A stretch of 64,000 bases of DNA from Lepisosteus oculatus. Lineage: Eukaryota; Chordata; Actinopteri; Semionotiformes; Lepisosteidae. The stretch covers positions 35,331,501-35,395,500 of the forward strand of contig NC_090698.1 of the NCBI RefSeq assembly GCF_040954835.1, given 5' to 3'. Within the stretch, counting starts at the first letter, position 1; the number at the start of each line of letters is the position of its first letter. Below are positions 23,360 to 34,277 of this stretch, one piece after another. A program made the position numbers and the translations under genes. The notes under the pieces were generated by a model, which saw only the letters and a list, made by a program, of their open reading frames with translations, was not told the DNA's origin and did not search any database.

Positions 23360-24391
23360 TGTCACGACCACCAGCCAGCAGAGATCAACACGTAAGCGAG
23401 CTAATCAGCATCAGCAGCGGATTACTATTAACAAGCGCCGCCGCACGAGTTAACACACCTGCAATTGCTCTACCGTGCGGCACGCCGGGTTATTTATACC
23501 ATTCTTACCTGATTCCCGTTGCTCGGTATTGAGTTCACTACTTGTTACTCTGCCTAGCATTCTTACCCCTGTGGTGTCTCCAGGGGAGAGTTTATGTAAA
23601 TGAAGGTAGTACTCACACCACACTTTTCTTTCCTGAGATCCGTGGCGTTTCTTCCTCCAACTGTCTTCCAAATACAGTCCGTAATCCGTTCCCTTAGTCC
23701 TGATCCGATCCGAGTTCCAAAAGTCTGTAATAAAGCCAATCCGCGATGTATCCTTAACCAGTGTCCGTAATCCAAAACCATAAACCTTTTCTCCTTTCAG
23801 TAGTCCGTTATTCCTTAGCCCGATCTTTAACATGCACTTCTTTCCTCTCTTTTCCTCCAAACCGCATTCACCTTACCGGCTTCTGCCCTGTTCACTGCCT
23901 CCGGGGCACTTATATTTCGGCTCCTGATGCGGATCACTGTGTCTCATTGTTTCTCATGGTAGACCCTTTCCATTTACTGGTCAGCTGATTATTTTTTGGC
24001 CGCCATTTTGCTAAGGTCCATATTTAGTATTTTCAGTGTTTCGTTCCTGAAATACCGGTTAGAGATGACCCTTCCCCGGGTCCTCTTACACCCCATTTTG
24101 CCTTCCTGGAATTCTGCCTACACCTTTTGCCTTCGGACTTCGGATCTCGTCTCGCCCCTTGGATTGTTTGCTATCTTTGCCTGTTTTGGATTTGATCCTG
24201 CAGCCCTCTTTTCGACCACGATTCTGTCTCACATTTTGGATTGTTCGCCACCAGTGCCTTTACCGGATCAAGACCTACCTTCGCCTTCGGACTACGACTT
24301 AGCTCCTGGATTTGCTCAGTACGCTTAATTACCTCCCTGGGACTCCTGCATCTGCATCGGATCCTTTTCACCTCTACAGAGCAGCGTTACA
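23360..24391 (+). mobile_element. 3' LTR of chromovirus, split by a family A LTR
   Basis: It runs from TGTCACGACC at 23360 to GTTACA at 24391. Removing 23570-24090 and one CCCC duplication leaves the same length as the 5' LTR. It is followed by CTTCC (24392-24396), the target duplication. Confidence 0.95.
23570..24090. mobile_element. Solo LTR, family A, nested in chromovirus 3' LTR
   Basis: The 521-bp LTR runs from TGTGGTGTCT to CTCTTACA, flanked by the 4-bp duplication CCCC (23566-23569 and 24091-24094). It is absent from the 5' LTR at the corresponding place, so it arrived after the chromovirus. Confidence 0.93.
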
Positions 24392-25300
24392 CTTCCTGAG
24401 TCTCTTATCCAGAATTATTTCCAGGATTTTCAATCCATGTTCCAGCAGTTTTATTCCTGTATAGTTTGTACACTCCACTGGGTCTCCTTTCTCCTTGTAG
24501 ATGGTAACCATACTGCTTTTTGTCCATTCTTCTGGAATTCTCTTTTCCTTTGCAATATTGTTTAGCAATCTCGTCAGCCACTGAATCCCCTCTTCATCGA
24601 GGTTCTTAAAGTGTTCTGCTGCTATTCCTGATGGTCCAGTTGCTTTGCCCACTTTCATCTTTTTGATAGCTTCTATCACTTCCTTTACTGAAATTTCTTG
24701 GATTGGTCCACACACTACTTCTGCCTCCACTAGGTTCTCCCTCTCATTTTCAACATTTAACAGATTTTTGAAGTACTCCAGCCATCTTTGTTTGATCTGT
24801 TCTTCTTTAATCAAGACTCTGCCTTCTCCATCCTTGAGTACTGCCACCTAGATAATATATTTTTTCTGTCTCGCTCTATGTTCAGCAATCTTGTAGATTT
24901 GGTCCTCTCCTTCCTTTGTTTCAAGTTTCTCATACCATTCTTTCCAGGCTCTTTCCTTTGCTCTTGCTACACTTCTTTTTGCTACCTTCTTTAGTCTCTT
25001 ATATTCTTGTAATTATCCAGTGCCATCTTTCAGTGCTTTGTATGCTTTTTTCTTTTCATTCAGTGTTTCCTGAACGTCCATATCCCACCACCACTCTTAA
25101 TTTTCCCTCGGTCTGCCTCCTCTTGTCTATCCACAAACCCTGGTAGCAGCCTCTTCAAGGATGTGGCTCATCTCAGTCCACTCTTCTTCAACTGAAGGCT
25201 CCTCTGTTTCCTCTGTGTTGTTTTTCATTTCTCTCACCAGCCTGTTGAAATCTATTTTCTTTTGCTTTGTTGCTAATAGATCAACATTCTAATTTTACAG
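24392..25300 (-). pseudogene. RTE-type LINE, upstream half (linker and RT fingers)
   Basis: The frame 24847-24374 on the minus strand carries RWLEYFKNLLN, AIKKMKVGKATGPSGI (fingers) and IPEEWTKSSMVTIYKEKGD, then GIKLLEHGLKILE and LDKRLRK at the junction. Joined at the CTTCC duplication, this reads in frame into the half at 18660. Minus-strand sequence from 25300 to 24850 is a more decayed linker region with stops. The apurinic endonuclease is absent, so the LINE was 5'-truncated. Confidence 0.88.
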
Positions 25301-25624
25301 TGGAAAAAAATAATTGATATAAAAAAAAAACATAAAGCAATGAAAAGATCCCTTTATGGTGAAAGCCTATCTGGGCTGGGTGGATTCAGGATAGATTTGT
25401 ATTCATTAGTTCTATTGTAAAACCCTAACTGCTTTGTTTTGATAGAGGATTCTGCCAATATCATGTATCATCCCTTAATAACTCAGGCAGGATTTGTAAC
25501 TGTGGAGTTTTCCTTTTCTAATGAGTGATGGCTGGTTAATATTTTTTATGCTTGTCAGAAGAACAGGAGGGCTGTAGTTAGACACTGAAAAGTATCTGGT
25601 CAAATCAGATTAATTAAATGGATT
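25301..25624. other. Short spacer
   Basis: An A-rich run occurs at 25308-25335. Nothing else was recognised. Confidence 0.5.
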
Positions 25625-25885
25625 TTTAATAACCACAGAAAGTCAGGGCCTCAGTTTTACATCTCATCTGAGGTATGGTTCCTTTTTACAGTATAGTGTC
25701 CCCACCACTATACTGGGGCATCAGATTCCACATAGACCACAGAGTAAGCACCTCCTTCTGGCCCCACTAACACTTCTTCCAGCAGCAAACTGCAGTTTCC
25801 CTGGAGGTCTCCCATCCAGGTGCTGCTTAGCTTCAGTGGGTTGCCAGTTGTGAGTAGTAGGGTGGTATGGCTGGTGGCTTATGTG
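25625..25885 (-). repeat. 5S rRNA-derived SINE, 3'-truncated, minus strand
   Basis: It contains the minus-strand counterparts of the body ('acagtatagtgtcccc', 'actatactggggca') and of the 5S head ('aggtctcccatccaggt', 'tgcttagcttcagtggg', 'agggtggtatggc'). The tail half from the 'gggtgtaacccc' block onward is missing on the left side. Confidence 0.85.
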
Positions 25886-25889
25886 TCAG

Positions 25890-26753
25890 AAATGCATGTT
25901 TATGGTACTTAAATGTTTCTGTCTTGGAGACTCTTTTGATAATTGAGTTGAAATGTTATATGCCCATCCAGAAGCCAGTTTTAACACATTAAAACTGACT
26001 GATCAAGTCTGGTCATAAGGCAATGTTGTCCTTTAATACTCTTGATATTTGATGTTGCCATAGAGCCCATGGCAATTACAGAAAGAAATCCCCCTACTAT
26101 TAAAGGTGTTTCAATGTTGCCAACACTGTACCCTGTATATCACTGTATAATGACAATGTACTCCTGTATATTTCTAATTTTGTATCTTTTCTATACCATT
26201 TGTTGGAATTGATCTGAGTGTTTGGAATATTCTCATTATACATTATTAATTGGGAAAAAAGTACATCCATGCCTCTTATGGCTTCACTATTAAGAAGCTA
26301 CCATTCAGAGCTGTACAAATTACTTCACATATCTGGGTTGAACAACTCCTAAGAACCATAAATTTATATTTAAACTTAACTACTCTGCAATGTTCTCAAA
26401 GTTAAAGCAAAACGTTGTTAGTTAAAGAGCTTTGCCATTCTCTGTGATTGTGTGCTTAAATGCTATTAAATGCTAACAATAATTTACCTTCCCAGATTCT
26501 TTTATCTGTTTCAGAATTTACCTGTGTACTTACTTTGTTACTTCCTCATTTTTCAATATGTTAGATTCAATAATTATGTCATTCGTGTAGAGCTATAATA
26601 CACTTTGTATCTCCAAAGCTCATTTCCAAAAATCAGAGAATACAGAGTGTCTTGTTTCTCATCAACTATTATTGGGCTGCAAACACAACGGCCATACTAG
26701 CAAACTGGCTTTCCACATGAATCTGGTATAGATGGAAAAACTCCTCTTTCATA
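25890..26753. other. AT-rich spacer
   Basis: No frames or repeat ends were recognised. CATA at 26750-26753 is the left target duplication of the next element. Confidence 0.55.
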
Positions 26754-28172
26754 TGTAGGGAAAACCGGTTCAGGGACGCCAAATATGTAATCATAGTGGC
26801 TCTCTGAAGGCACCAGTTCTGTAGGGTTTGGGCATTTACTGAGACAATTATTAATTGTAGCAGTAAATCACAAAGTTGATTCTTTTGATGGCTTTAGAAT
26901 CCAACCATGCAACATAACTCAAACAACGCGCGCACACAGGTACTAATACACGAGGATACATTTATTAATACATAGAATATGCATATAAACCTAACAGATC
27001 TTATCGAGAGGGTTATCAGAATACAAAAGATATATATTCAATCAGTTACAAAGAGTTACATATATCAAGAGGACATACGTTCAGTATATCATTCATTTAG
27101 ACCGTTTCATAAATGAACTTGGTTACAACTTCTACATTAGATACTCAAAACAAGTACATAACTCTTAGGAATTAAATTGATATCAACTGGTTGGGATAAC
27201 AATTGAATTCTCGAGCTGTAATGCATTGAAGTTGAATACTCATCCAATCTTTGGGGATTCAGATCTCCTGCGGGCACAAAGAAACCGTTGCAGGCTGTTG
27301 CTGTCCAATCCGCGCTCTCTGGCTCCGTGCCAGGCTGTGCTGTGCGGCTTGCGACGGTGCGCTGCTGATGCTCATTGTTGGCTTTAACTAGCAAAGTTTG
27401 TGCACAGGAGAAAAGATGACTGTGGGTCCCAGCAAGTCAGGAAGAGGACCGGTTCGTTCCTGATGAAGAGCTAGTTCTGAATAGTAATTCAGCTGTCCAC
27501 AGTTCCGACCTGTTCACGAGGCCTGCTGCTGGTTACTCTCTGGCAACCTCCACTCTAGACTCTTAGAACAAAGGAAAGTTCTGGCACTCGGACACACTGG
27601 CCGTTCCGTGGTTGTCCGGGCTGAGTCTCAGGATGGTCAGGAGGCGCGCTGCGAGAATGTCCTGCCCTTGGGAGCCTTCTGCTCCTGGGCCGTCCTGCCC
27701 TGGAATTCTCCTTTGAATTCCCTTTAGAATTGTTGAATCTGAATCTTGTCTGAATCTTGTTGAATCTCTCAGGCTCTCTGTGTTGCCTGTTTTTACCTGG
27801 AGGAACTTCAGCTCATTGAGTGGCTGAAAGTTCCATGGGCATCAGAGTCCCACGTGGGTTACTCGGCCCTACCGGTCCCTGATTGGTTGATCAAGGTGAG
27901 ATATGAGTCACTTAGTCCTGACACTTAGGAATGCAATCCAGATGTCCAACTCGCACTCCCTAGACAGATAGGCACCAATGGATGACCATTGATCATGATA
28001 GCCAGGCTTAGCTAAGTGCATCCCCCTTTGGGAGCTGTCCTTATCAAAAGAAAACATCTTGCATGAATGGTTTCTCTGTGGCTGCACCACAGAGATGAAC
28101 AGAGAAATGGGGCCTCATTTGGGAAGCTCAGAAACACTTAATTCTGCCTTATTATTAAGCCTCGCCGCTACA
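26754..28172 (-). mobile_element. 3' LTR (left) of the retrovirus-like element
   Basis: The 1419-bp LTR runs from TGTAGGGAAAACC (26754) to CGCTACA (28172). Relative to the solo LTRs of family B it carries about 32 extra bp at 26754-26785, including AGGGACGCCA, the complement of a primer-site sequence. The short frames inside are not genes. Confidence 0.93.
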
Positions 28173-28189
28173 TATCCCCCCTTTTTGAA
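28173..28189 (-). promoter_or_regulatory. Polypurine tract
   Basis: On the minus strand, AAAAAGGGGGGATA lies directly before the LTR start TGTAGCGG. This fixes the element's orientation. Confidence 0.85.
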
Positions 28190-28554
28190 GGCCACGAGGT
28201 CCCGAGGCATTGTTGCCTTCAAAACAAAACAGAGTTAAGTGATGTCCCTTGCCATTAGAACATTAATCTTAAATGTCTACATTACTCCTCGAGAATTCAT
28301 ACCGGAACCAGCATTGGATACAAACAGGATGAATAACATCTGGAGTATGTATAAACACGGTAGGAGACATTATCTCAGTCTAGGAATTACACATGAGGAA
28401 GTTCACTGTCAATATCTGATACCTCTGTAGTAGATATCTGGGGAGAAGTCACTTCCTTTCTTTTGACATGCTACCTTTGACTCATTCATGCTACCCAGAG
28501 TACATCTTGATGCAAGAGTACAGCATTCAGAGTACACTGTCAGTCATCATCCAG

Positions 28555-29871
28555 CTACCCGGCAGTAGTGTTACAATAACAACAGTTCCTGTTCCCAGCC
28601 CCCGATAAACCACAACAACTGTGTTGGGTATCTGCTAGGGTGGTTTGGAGGTTTGTTCCATTAAAGCAAACTAACTGTACCTCTTCAGGGATTACTGTTT
28701 CTTGGATTTCAATCCAATTCAATAGTGTGGCACCTGAAGGCATCCAAGACCTCAAGTTTGGTCTTATACTGTCTGGTTCTAGACAGTACAGTGTTAAGTT
28801 CAAGCTGTACTATGGCCTCCTCGGGAACTTGCAGGAAAACTGTTTGATTAGGTAGCTGCATTGTGGTAGCTGTATCATGCCCGTCACAAGTCATAGTGTC
28901 AGTAAAATGTGGTGTGCTTACCAGCCATTTACTTCCCACCTGCTCTTCATGGGGTTCATTAACCTCCCTCTGCCCATTAGTAGCTTTACACCCTTCATTG
29001 GTGAATCGTTTAGACACAGCCAATGGATAGCTTTGGTAGCCATACCCATCTCAAGATTAGGAACCGAATTCAATCTTGGTTTGCCTTCTGGGTGAGCTAT
29101 GAGCGATGGGGTTAATGTCACATACTCCTCTACTGAGAAGAGTGGAATCAAGTGGGTTGGGAATTGTGCCATGGCTAGACTGGCTACAGTGGCACTAAAC
29201 TCCCTTAACAGGTCTTGTGTCAACATTCTGGCCTGTTGCACACAAGCATAAACCCACTGTATAACACCGGCAATCATGTCCACTGGTTGGGGAATAAGGT
29301 TTAACCCTGTTGCATAGGAAGTTGCCTTTAGGGTTTTCCCTAAGCTTTCCAACTTTTGCTGCTGTTGATACAGTCTGTCACTACCCTCTGGCATCTCTGA
29401 CCCCTGCCTTCTTGGGGCAGTTAGGGTGAGAGTGCCAGTAGCACACAAACCTACCAGAAATAGCAAATGCACAACAGTGGTGGCAGCAATCAGTCCTCCC
29501 AAAAGTCTTTTCGGGTGGCTGATCCCAGTCATCTCATTCTGAGTGACTGTTGCCTTTCTAAGCTGGTGCAGCATGTACATGGTGTCTTTCTCAGTATGCC
29601 CTGTGGCATCTTGGGCACCAACATCCTGGAAATCTGGGGAGATCTGATGCAGCTGCTGATGCTGCTCCTCCTTTTCCAGGGCATCTGCTTTTTCAATTTG
29701 TCCATGCCTGTGCTCTAGAAACCCTGCAGGGGGTGGTGCAGCGGTGGAGCATGCCTGACCCTCGGCTGAGTGGTCATCTGGAGCACCTGAGTGATCTAGG
29801 ATTGTTATCCTATTCTCACTGTTCAGGTCCACCCTGCACACTTCCTGATTGAGGAATCCCTCTATCGGCAT
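28555..29871 (-). pseudogene. Second frame with membrane segment (env-like position), frameshifted
   Basis: An ATG at 29871 opens 317 codons ending at 28918. Translation continues in other registers at 29023-28709 and 28803-28555, so the original product was longer (more than 400 residues) and is now broken at least twice. Residues about 1-120 are hydrophilic and rich in Gln, Glu and His. Residues about 124-147 (LLGGLIAATTVVHLLFLVGL) are a clear transmembrane segment, followed by a Gln-rich possible coiled coil. The later frames hold Cys-rich and N-glycosylation-like sequence (FNGTNL, CYCNTT). Position and architecture fit an envelope glycoprotein with a long cytoplasmic leader, but no family-specific motif was recognised. 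Confidence 0.6.
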
Positions 29872-29883
29872 GTTTACAATCTT

Positions 29884-32151
29884 TCACTGGGGGTAGGTGT
29901 AGGACACCTGCTCGCTCCCTCCTTCCCTCGCTAGGGGTTCAGGGAGCTGCCCCAGCACTGCGATAGCTAGTTCACTGTCTTTCAACTTACTATCACTCAC
30001 CAGGCCCATTTCAGTGCAGGCGGGGATTCTGACACCTCTCTTTGCGATGTCCTGCACTGGCAGGCGGGTGACTTTACCATCCAGCTCCAGTCTGGCTGAA
30101 CCACTGTTGGTCAGACTCAGACTGACAGACTGAGCTGGTGGCTGTAAGAAAACCGTCTCGGCTTTCATTCCCTGTCCCTTCTGGGGGACTGGGTGTGTTG
30201 GCAACCCTGCCATTGAGGCAGGAACAATCAGGTCAGTCTCACTCACTACCTGGTAGTTGTGAGAAATAATGTTACCTGACTGCAGGTTCCCTGGGTCACA
30301 GCAGAGGGAATCAGCATCTGGGATCAGGTGTGTCCACAGTGCAGTAGTCTCAGCGTCCAGCTGGACCTCCTGTCTAACCTGTGAATGTTGCACCAGGGGC
30401 ACCTGGCGGTGGCCCTGCGACAGCTGCTCAAGCAGATCCTCACTAATAGAGGACCTCTCAGGGCTAAGGGTGAGGGCTACATCACCAACCTGCTCTCCTG
30501 CCATCTGGATCCCTTCCACCACTGCAGGGTGGTGGTCCTGACCCCTCTTGGGTGCCAGGGTGCACAGGGAAAGCTCCTTTTCATCGCCAGGTGGGGAGAT
30601 CTGCTCCTCTTTAGGGACGTAAAAGGGGTGTGCTTTACCTGGTGGATCAGGCGGCTGCTTGGAGCACCGCTCCTGTGGCATGGAGGCTGTTGGGACCTCA
30701 GCCGGGACACGACTTCCCTGTATATCCGGGGAACAAGGAAATATTTTTATTTCTTGTCCAGAGGGAACAGAAGGAATCTCAGCATAGGCTTCTGTGTTCG
30801 GTGGGCACTGTGTGAGCACAGTCTGCCTCTTGGCCCCCCTTTCCTTCTGTACAGAAGGCTTAGGAGCCTTGACCTGTTTCCACACCTTGCCTTTCTGGTG
30901 ATCCACCAAAGGTTCCTCTCTGAGTCGCATGCCCTTTTCTTTTTCAACCCGTTTGAGCTTGCCGTGTGACATCAAACACCTTTCAACCTCAGTGTCAATC
31001 AGTGTCTCACTGGGTAAGACATCTCCCATGGCAGCCTTGAGGTAAAAGCTTCTTGCTTTTCCTCTGCGTTTTACTGCCTGCTCTGTGACTTCAGGGGTGG
31101 AGTCAGCACTTACTTGGGAGTGGCTGACCTTATCCAGGCACGACCCCTTCCGTTCAATCAGATAGACTGAGGGAGGGAGAGGGGGCGGGTCTCCGCCTCC
31201 ACCAGTGGAGAGTATCAGCTCATTCACGCTTCCGGCAGCCTTGGGGAGCGGTTGTCCCTGTCCTAATAAAGCTTGTTCAAGCCTGGCCAGGCGGGCGGCT
31301 ACTGAATCCTTTTGTTCAGCCTTTTCTAGCCCTTTCCCTCCCCCGGTGTTCTCATGGCACTTAGGACGCTGGGTGCGGTCCTGTGTGAGTGCTTTGGAAC
31401 GGGGCTTAGCCAGCTCAGGAGCCTGTGCTCCTTCGAGCAGGGGGGAATTAACCCTGCTGGCTCTGACGGCGAACGCAGTCGCTTTAGCAACTTTTTGCTC
31501 AGAGCGACTTTGGACATCATACTCCCAGGCTTTCTGCACGAATCTCTTGATATCAGTCATTTTCATGGTCTGTGCATCTGTATGCATTAAGATCATCTTT
31601 CTGACTGACGGGTGGAGATTCGCAATGAATAAACCCTTGAAATGTGTGTTCTCTTCGCAACCCTCATCATTTCGCCCTGCAAAATAAGTTCGTCTAAGTC
31701 TCTCGTAATATTTGCGAGGGGACTCTGCTCTCTCGTGCTTAATGTTATGAGCGGCGGCTATCGCAGCCGTCGGGTCAATAAACGCACTGTATTCTTCGAT
31801 AAGTGCTTGACACAGCTCCTCAAAATCATTACAGACTTCTTTCATCTGCCTAGCCATCCACTCATGTACGGCTCTGCTGGTAGTTTTCCTGACCAGAAAC
31901 ACTTTCTCCTGTTCTGTGGCGTTTGGCAGGTACTGCAGGTTATACCTGAGGTCTTGAATATAACTCTCGATATTATTCTCTGACACTGCGGGGTCAAATC
32001 TCTCTATGTCCTTCGCTAGCTCTCTCAGAGAATGGAGATTTATTCTCCTAGCTTCTCCGCTGACGGAGATATGGAAGAGATCGTGGTCAGACTTGTCGTT
32101 GCTAGAGAGAGTGCTTAATAGCGACTCGAATTCAGACCTTTTAGCAACCAT
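29884..32151 (-). CDS. Gag-like polyprotein, 755 codons, intact
   Basis: An uninterrupted frame from ATG at 32151 to TGA at 29884. Residues about 45-225 look like a capsid: a helical run with [33 protein letters not shown] (major-homology-like) and [14 protein letters not shown]. Residues about 230-370 are basic and Pro-rich, with no complete CCHC knuckle (only KCHEN near 264). At about 386-388 the peptide [11 protein letters not shown] sits where a retroviral protease has DTG/DSG; here the Gly is Glu. The remaining part (about 400-755) is Pro/Gln/Ser-rich with no recognised domain. Gag would bind and package the element RNA. Intactness over 2.27 kb fits recent activity. Confidence 0.8.
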   Translation of the reverse strand: MVAKRSEFESLLSTLSSNDKSDHDLFHISVSGEARRINLHSLRELAKDIERFDPAVSENNIESYIQDLRYNLQYLPNATEQEKVFLVRKTTSRAVHEWMARQMKEVCNDFEELCQALIEEYSAFIDPTAAIAAAHNIKHERAESPRKYYERLRRTYFAGRNDEGCEENTHFKGLFIANLHPSVRKMILMHTDAQTMKMTDIKRFVQKAWEYDVQSRSEQKVAKATAFAVRASRVNSPLLEGAQAPELAKPRSKALTQDRTQRPKCHENTGGGKGLEKAEQKDSVAARLARLEQALLGQGQPLPKAAGSVNELILSTGGGGDPPPLPPSVYLIERKGSCLDKVSHSQVSADSTPEVTEQAVKRRGKARSFYLKAAMGDVLPSETLIDTEVERCLMSHGKLKRVEKEKGMRLREEPLVDHQKGKVWKQVKAPKPSVQKERGAKRQTVLTQCPPNTEAYAEIPSVPSGQEIKIFPCSPDIQGSRVPAEVPTASMPQERCSKQPPDPPGKAHPFYVPKEEQISPPGDEKELSLCTLAPKRGQDHHPAVVEGIQMAGEQVGDVALTLSPERSSISEDLLEQLSQGHRQVPLVQHSQVRQEVQLDAETTALWTHLIPDADSLCCDPGNLQSGNIISHNYQVVSETDLIVPASMAGLPTHPVPQKGQGMKAETVFLQPPAQSVSLSLTNSGSARLELDGKVTRLPVQDIAKRGVRIPACTEMGLVSDSKLKDSELAIAVLGQLPEPLAREGGSEQVSYTYPQ

Positions 32152-32407
32152 CGTTAAACTTGTATTACTTGTAGAGTATTACTTTTAAGTACGAAATCAC
32201 AGTTTTACCACAGAAAACCACAAGATCAAGTATGCAATCAACCTGGTAGATCGCAAAAGATCACAAAACAATCAAGCACTGCTTAAAGAGCAAGGGGAAC
32301 TTTTTTTTTCTGCTTTCAGCACACTGTATTGTCGTGTATGAAACCCGCGGCGTTTTATATTGAATTATTCCGCTTGGTTGACTCATTTCAGTCTTGCCAC
32401 GCCCGTG

Positions 32408-32419
32408 CCAGGGACGCCA
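32408..32419 (-). promoter_or_regulatory. Primer-binding site of the retrovirus-like element
   Basis: On the minus strand TGGCGTCCCTGG starts five bases after the LTR end. The leading TGG is the complement of the CCA end of a tRNA. Which tRNA cannot be decided here. A very similar sequence (TGGCGTCCCTGAACC) lies inside each LTR. Confidence 0.7.
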
Positions 32420-32424
32420 AATAA

Positions 32425-33843
32425 TGTAGGGAAAACCGGTTCAGGGACGCCAAATATGTAATCATAGTGGCTCTCTGAAGGCACCAGTTCTGTAGGGTTT
32501 GGGCATTTACTGAGACAATTATTAATTGTAGCAGTAAATCACAAAGTTGATTCTTTTGATGGCTTTAGAATCCAACCATGCGACATAACTCAAACAACGC
32601 GCACACACAGGTACTAATACATGAGGATACATTTATTAATACATAGAATATGCATATAAACCTAACAGATCTTATCGAGAGGGTTATCAGAATACAAAAG
32701 ATATATATTCAATCAGTTACAAAGAGTTACATATATCAAGAGGACATACGTTCAGTATATCATTCATTTAGACCGTTTCATAAATGAACTTGGTTACAAC
32801 TTCTACATTAGATACTCAAAACAAGTACATAACTCTTAGGAATTAAATTGATATCAACTGGTTGGGATAACAATTGAATTCTCGAGCTGTAATGCATTGA
32901 AGTTGAATACTCATCCAATCTTTGGGGATTCAGATCTCCTGCGGGCACAAAGAAACCGTTGCAGGCTGTTGCTGTCCAATCCGCGCTCTCTGGCTCCGTG
33001 CCAGGCTGTGCTGTGCGGCTTGCGACGGTGCGCTGCTGATGCTCATTGTTGGCTTTAACTAGCAAAGTTTGTGCACAGGAGAAAAGATGACTGTGGGTCC
33101 CAGCAAGTCAGGAAGAGGACCGGTTCGTTCCTGATGAAGAGCTAGTTCTGAATAGTAATTCAGCTGTCCACAGTTCCGACCTGTTCACGAGGCCTGCTGC
33201 TGGTTACTCTCTGGCAACCTCCACTCTAGACTCTTAGAACAAAGGAAAGTTCTGGCACTCGGACACACTGGCCGTTCCGTGGTTGTCCGGGCTGAGTCTC
33301 AGGATGGTCAGGAGGCGCGCTGCGAGAATGTCCTGCCCTTGGGAGCCTTCTGCTCCTGGGCCGTCCTGCCCTGGAATTCTCCTTTGAATTCCCTTTAGAA
33401 TTGTTGAATCTGAATCTTGTCTGAATCTTGTTGAATCTCTCAGGCTCTCTGTGTTGCCTGTTTTTACCTGGAGGAACTTCAGCTCATTGAGTGGCTGAAA
33501 GTTCCATGGGCATCAGAGTCCCACGTGGGTTACTCGGCCCTACCGGTCCCTGATTGGTTGATCAAGGTGAGATATGAGTCACTTAGTCCTGACACTTAGG
33601 AATGCAATCCAGATGTCCAACTCGCACTCCCTAGACAGATAGGCACCAATGGATGACCATTGATCATGATAGCCAGGCTTAGCTAAGTGCATCCCCCTTT
33701 GGGAGCTGTCCTGATCAAAAGAAAACATCTTGCATGAATGGTTTCTCTGTGGCTGCACCACAGAGATGAACAGAGAAATGGGGCCTCATTTGGGAAGCTC
33801 AGAAACACTTAATTCTGCCTTATTATTAAGCCTCGCCGCTACA
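32425..33843 (-). mobile_element. 5' LTR (right) of the retrovirus-like element
   Basis: The 1419-bp LTR is nearly identical to 26754-28172 and has the same extra terminal block (32425-32456). It is followed by CATA. Confidence 0.93.
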
Positions 33844-33847
33844 CATA

Positions 33848-34277
33848 AGACACAGAATCTCAAGCCAGCATGAAACCTCTCTCCCTGCTTTGCTTTGTTG
33901 TAATATTGAATCACCATATGAAATAGCAGACAAGTGTTATTTTGAAGAACACCCTGAAATGTTAAATCAGATTAAAAATGTGTACAAAATATTCAAAACT
34001 TCAGTTTATACTCCAAATTGTTAAAACCATGCCTTTACTCCTTCACAAAACAATAAAGTGTTTACAGAATGGAAGGAAAAATTAGTTATTGTTTTTAAAA
34101 ATTTGTATATTATGTAAAATTTGTATAATTTAACCAGTTGAAGGACAAATTACGCCTCCCACAAACACACTTGTTAGGTCAGAAACTTTGTTAAGCAAAA
34201 TATGCCTCATTTTAAAAGTCTCCCCAGAGCTGATCTGCTACAATCTTGTGCAATGACTTCTCAGCTCTAGACATATA
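33848..34277. other. AT-rich spacer
   Basis: Nothing was recognised between the retrovirus-like element and the Harbinger left end. Confidence 0.5.

Larger units (their letters stand above)
26754..33843 (-). mobile_element. Young retrovirus-like LTR element lacking pol
   Basis: The 7090-bp element is bounded by the duplication CATA (26750-26753 and 33844-33847). Two 1419-bp LTRs flank a 4252-bp interior. Coding order on the minus strand is LTR, primer site, gag-like frame, second frame with a membrane segment, polypurine tract, LTR. There is no reverse transcriptase, RNase H or integrase: the gag-like stop and the next start are only about a dozen bases apart. By eye the LTRs differ at about four positions (for example near 26910, 26929, 26953 and 28031 versus their mates). 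Insertion was therefore recent and must have used enzymes supplied in trans. It may be a deletion derivative of a fish endogenous retrovirus or gypsy-like element; the family was not identified. Confidence 0.9.

Noticed and set aside
30385..30969. 194-codon plus-strand frame and its neighbours to 31990
   Set aside because: These are antisense shadows of the 755-codon gag-like frame, whose Pro/Gln/Ser-rich tail favours openings on the other strand.
26754..33843. Assembly duplication as the explanation for the two identical 1.4-kb blocks
   Set aside because: A matching 4-bp target duplication, primer site and polypurine tract in the right places make a genuine LTR element far more likely, although the blocks do differ at only a few sites.
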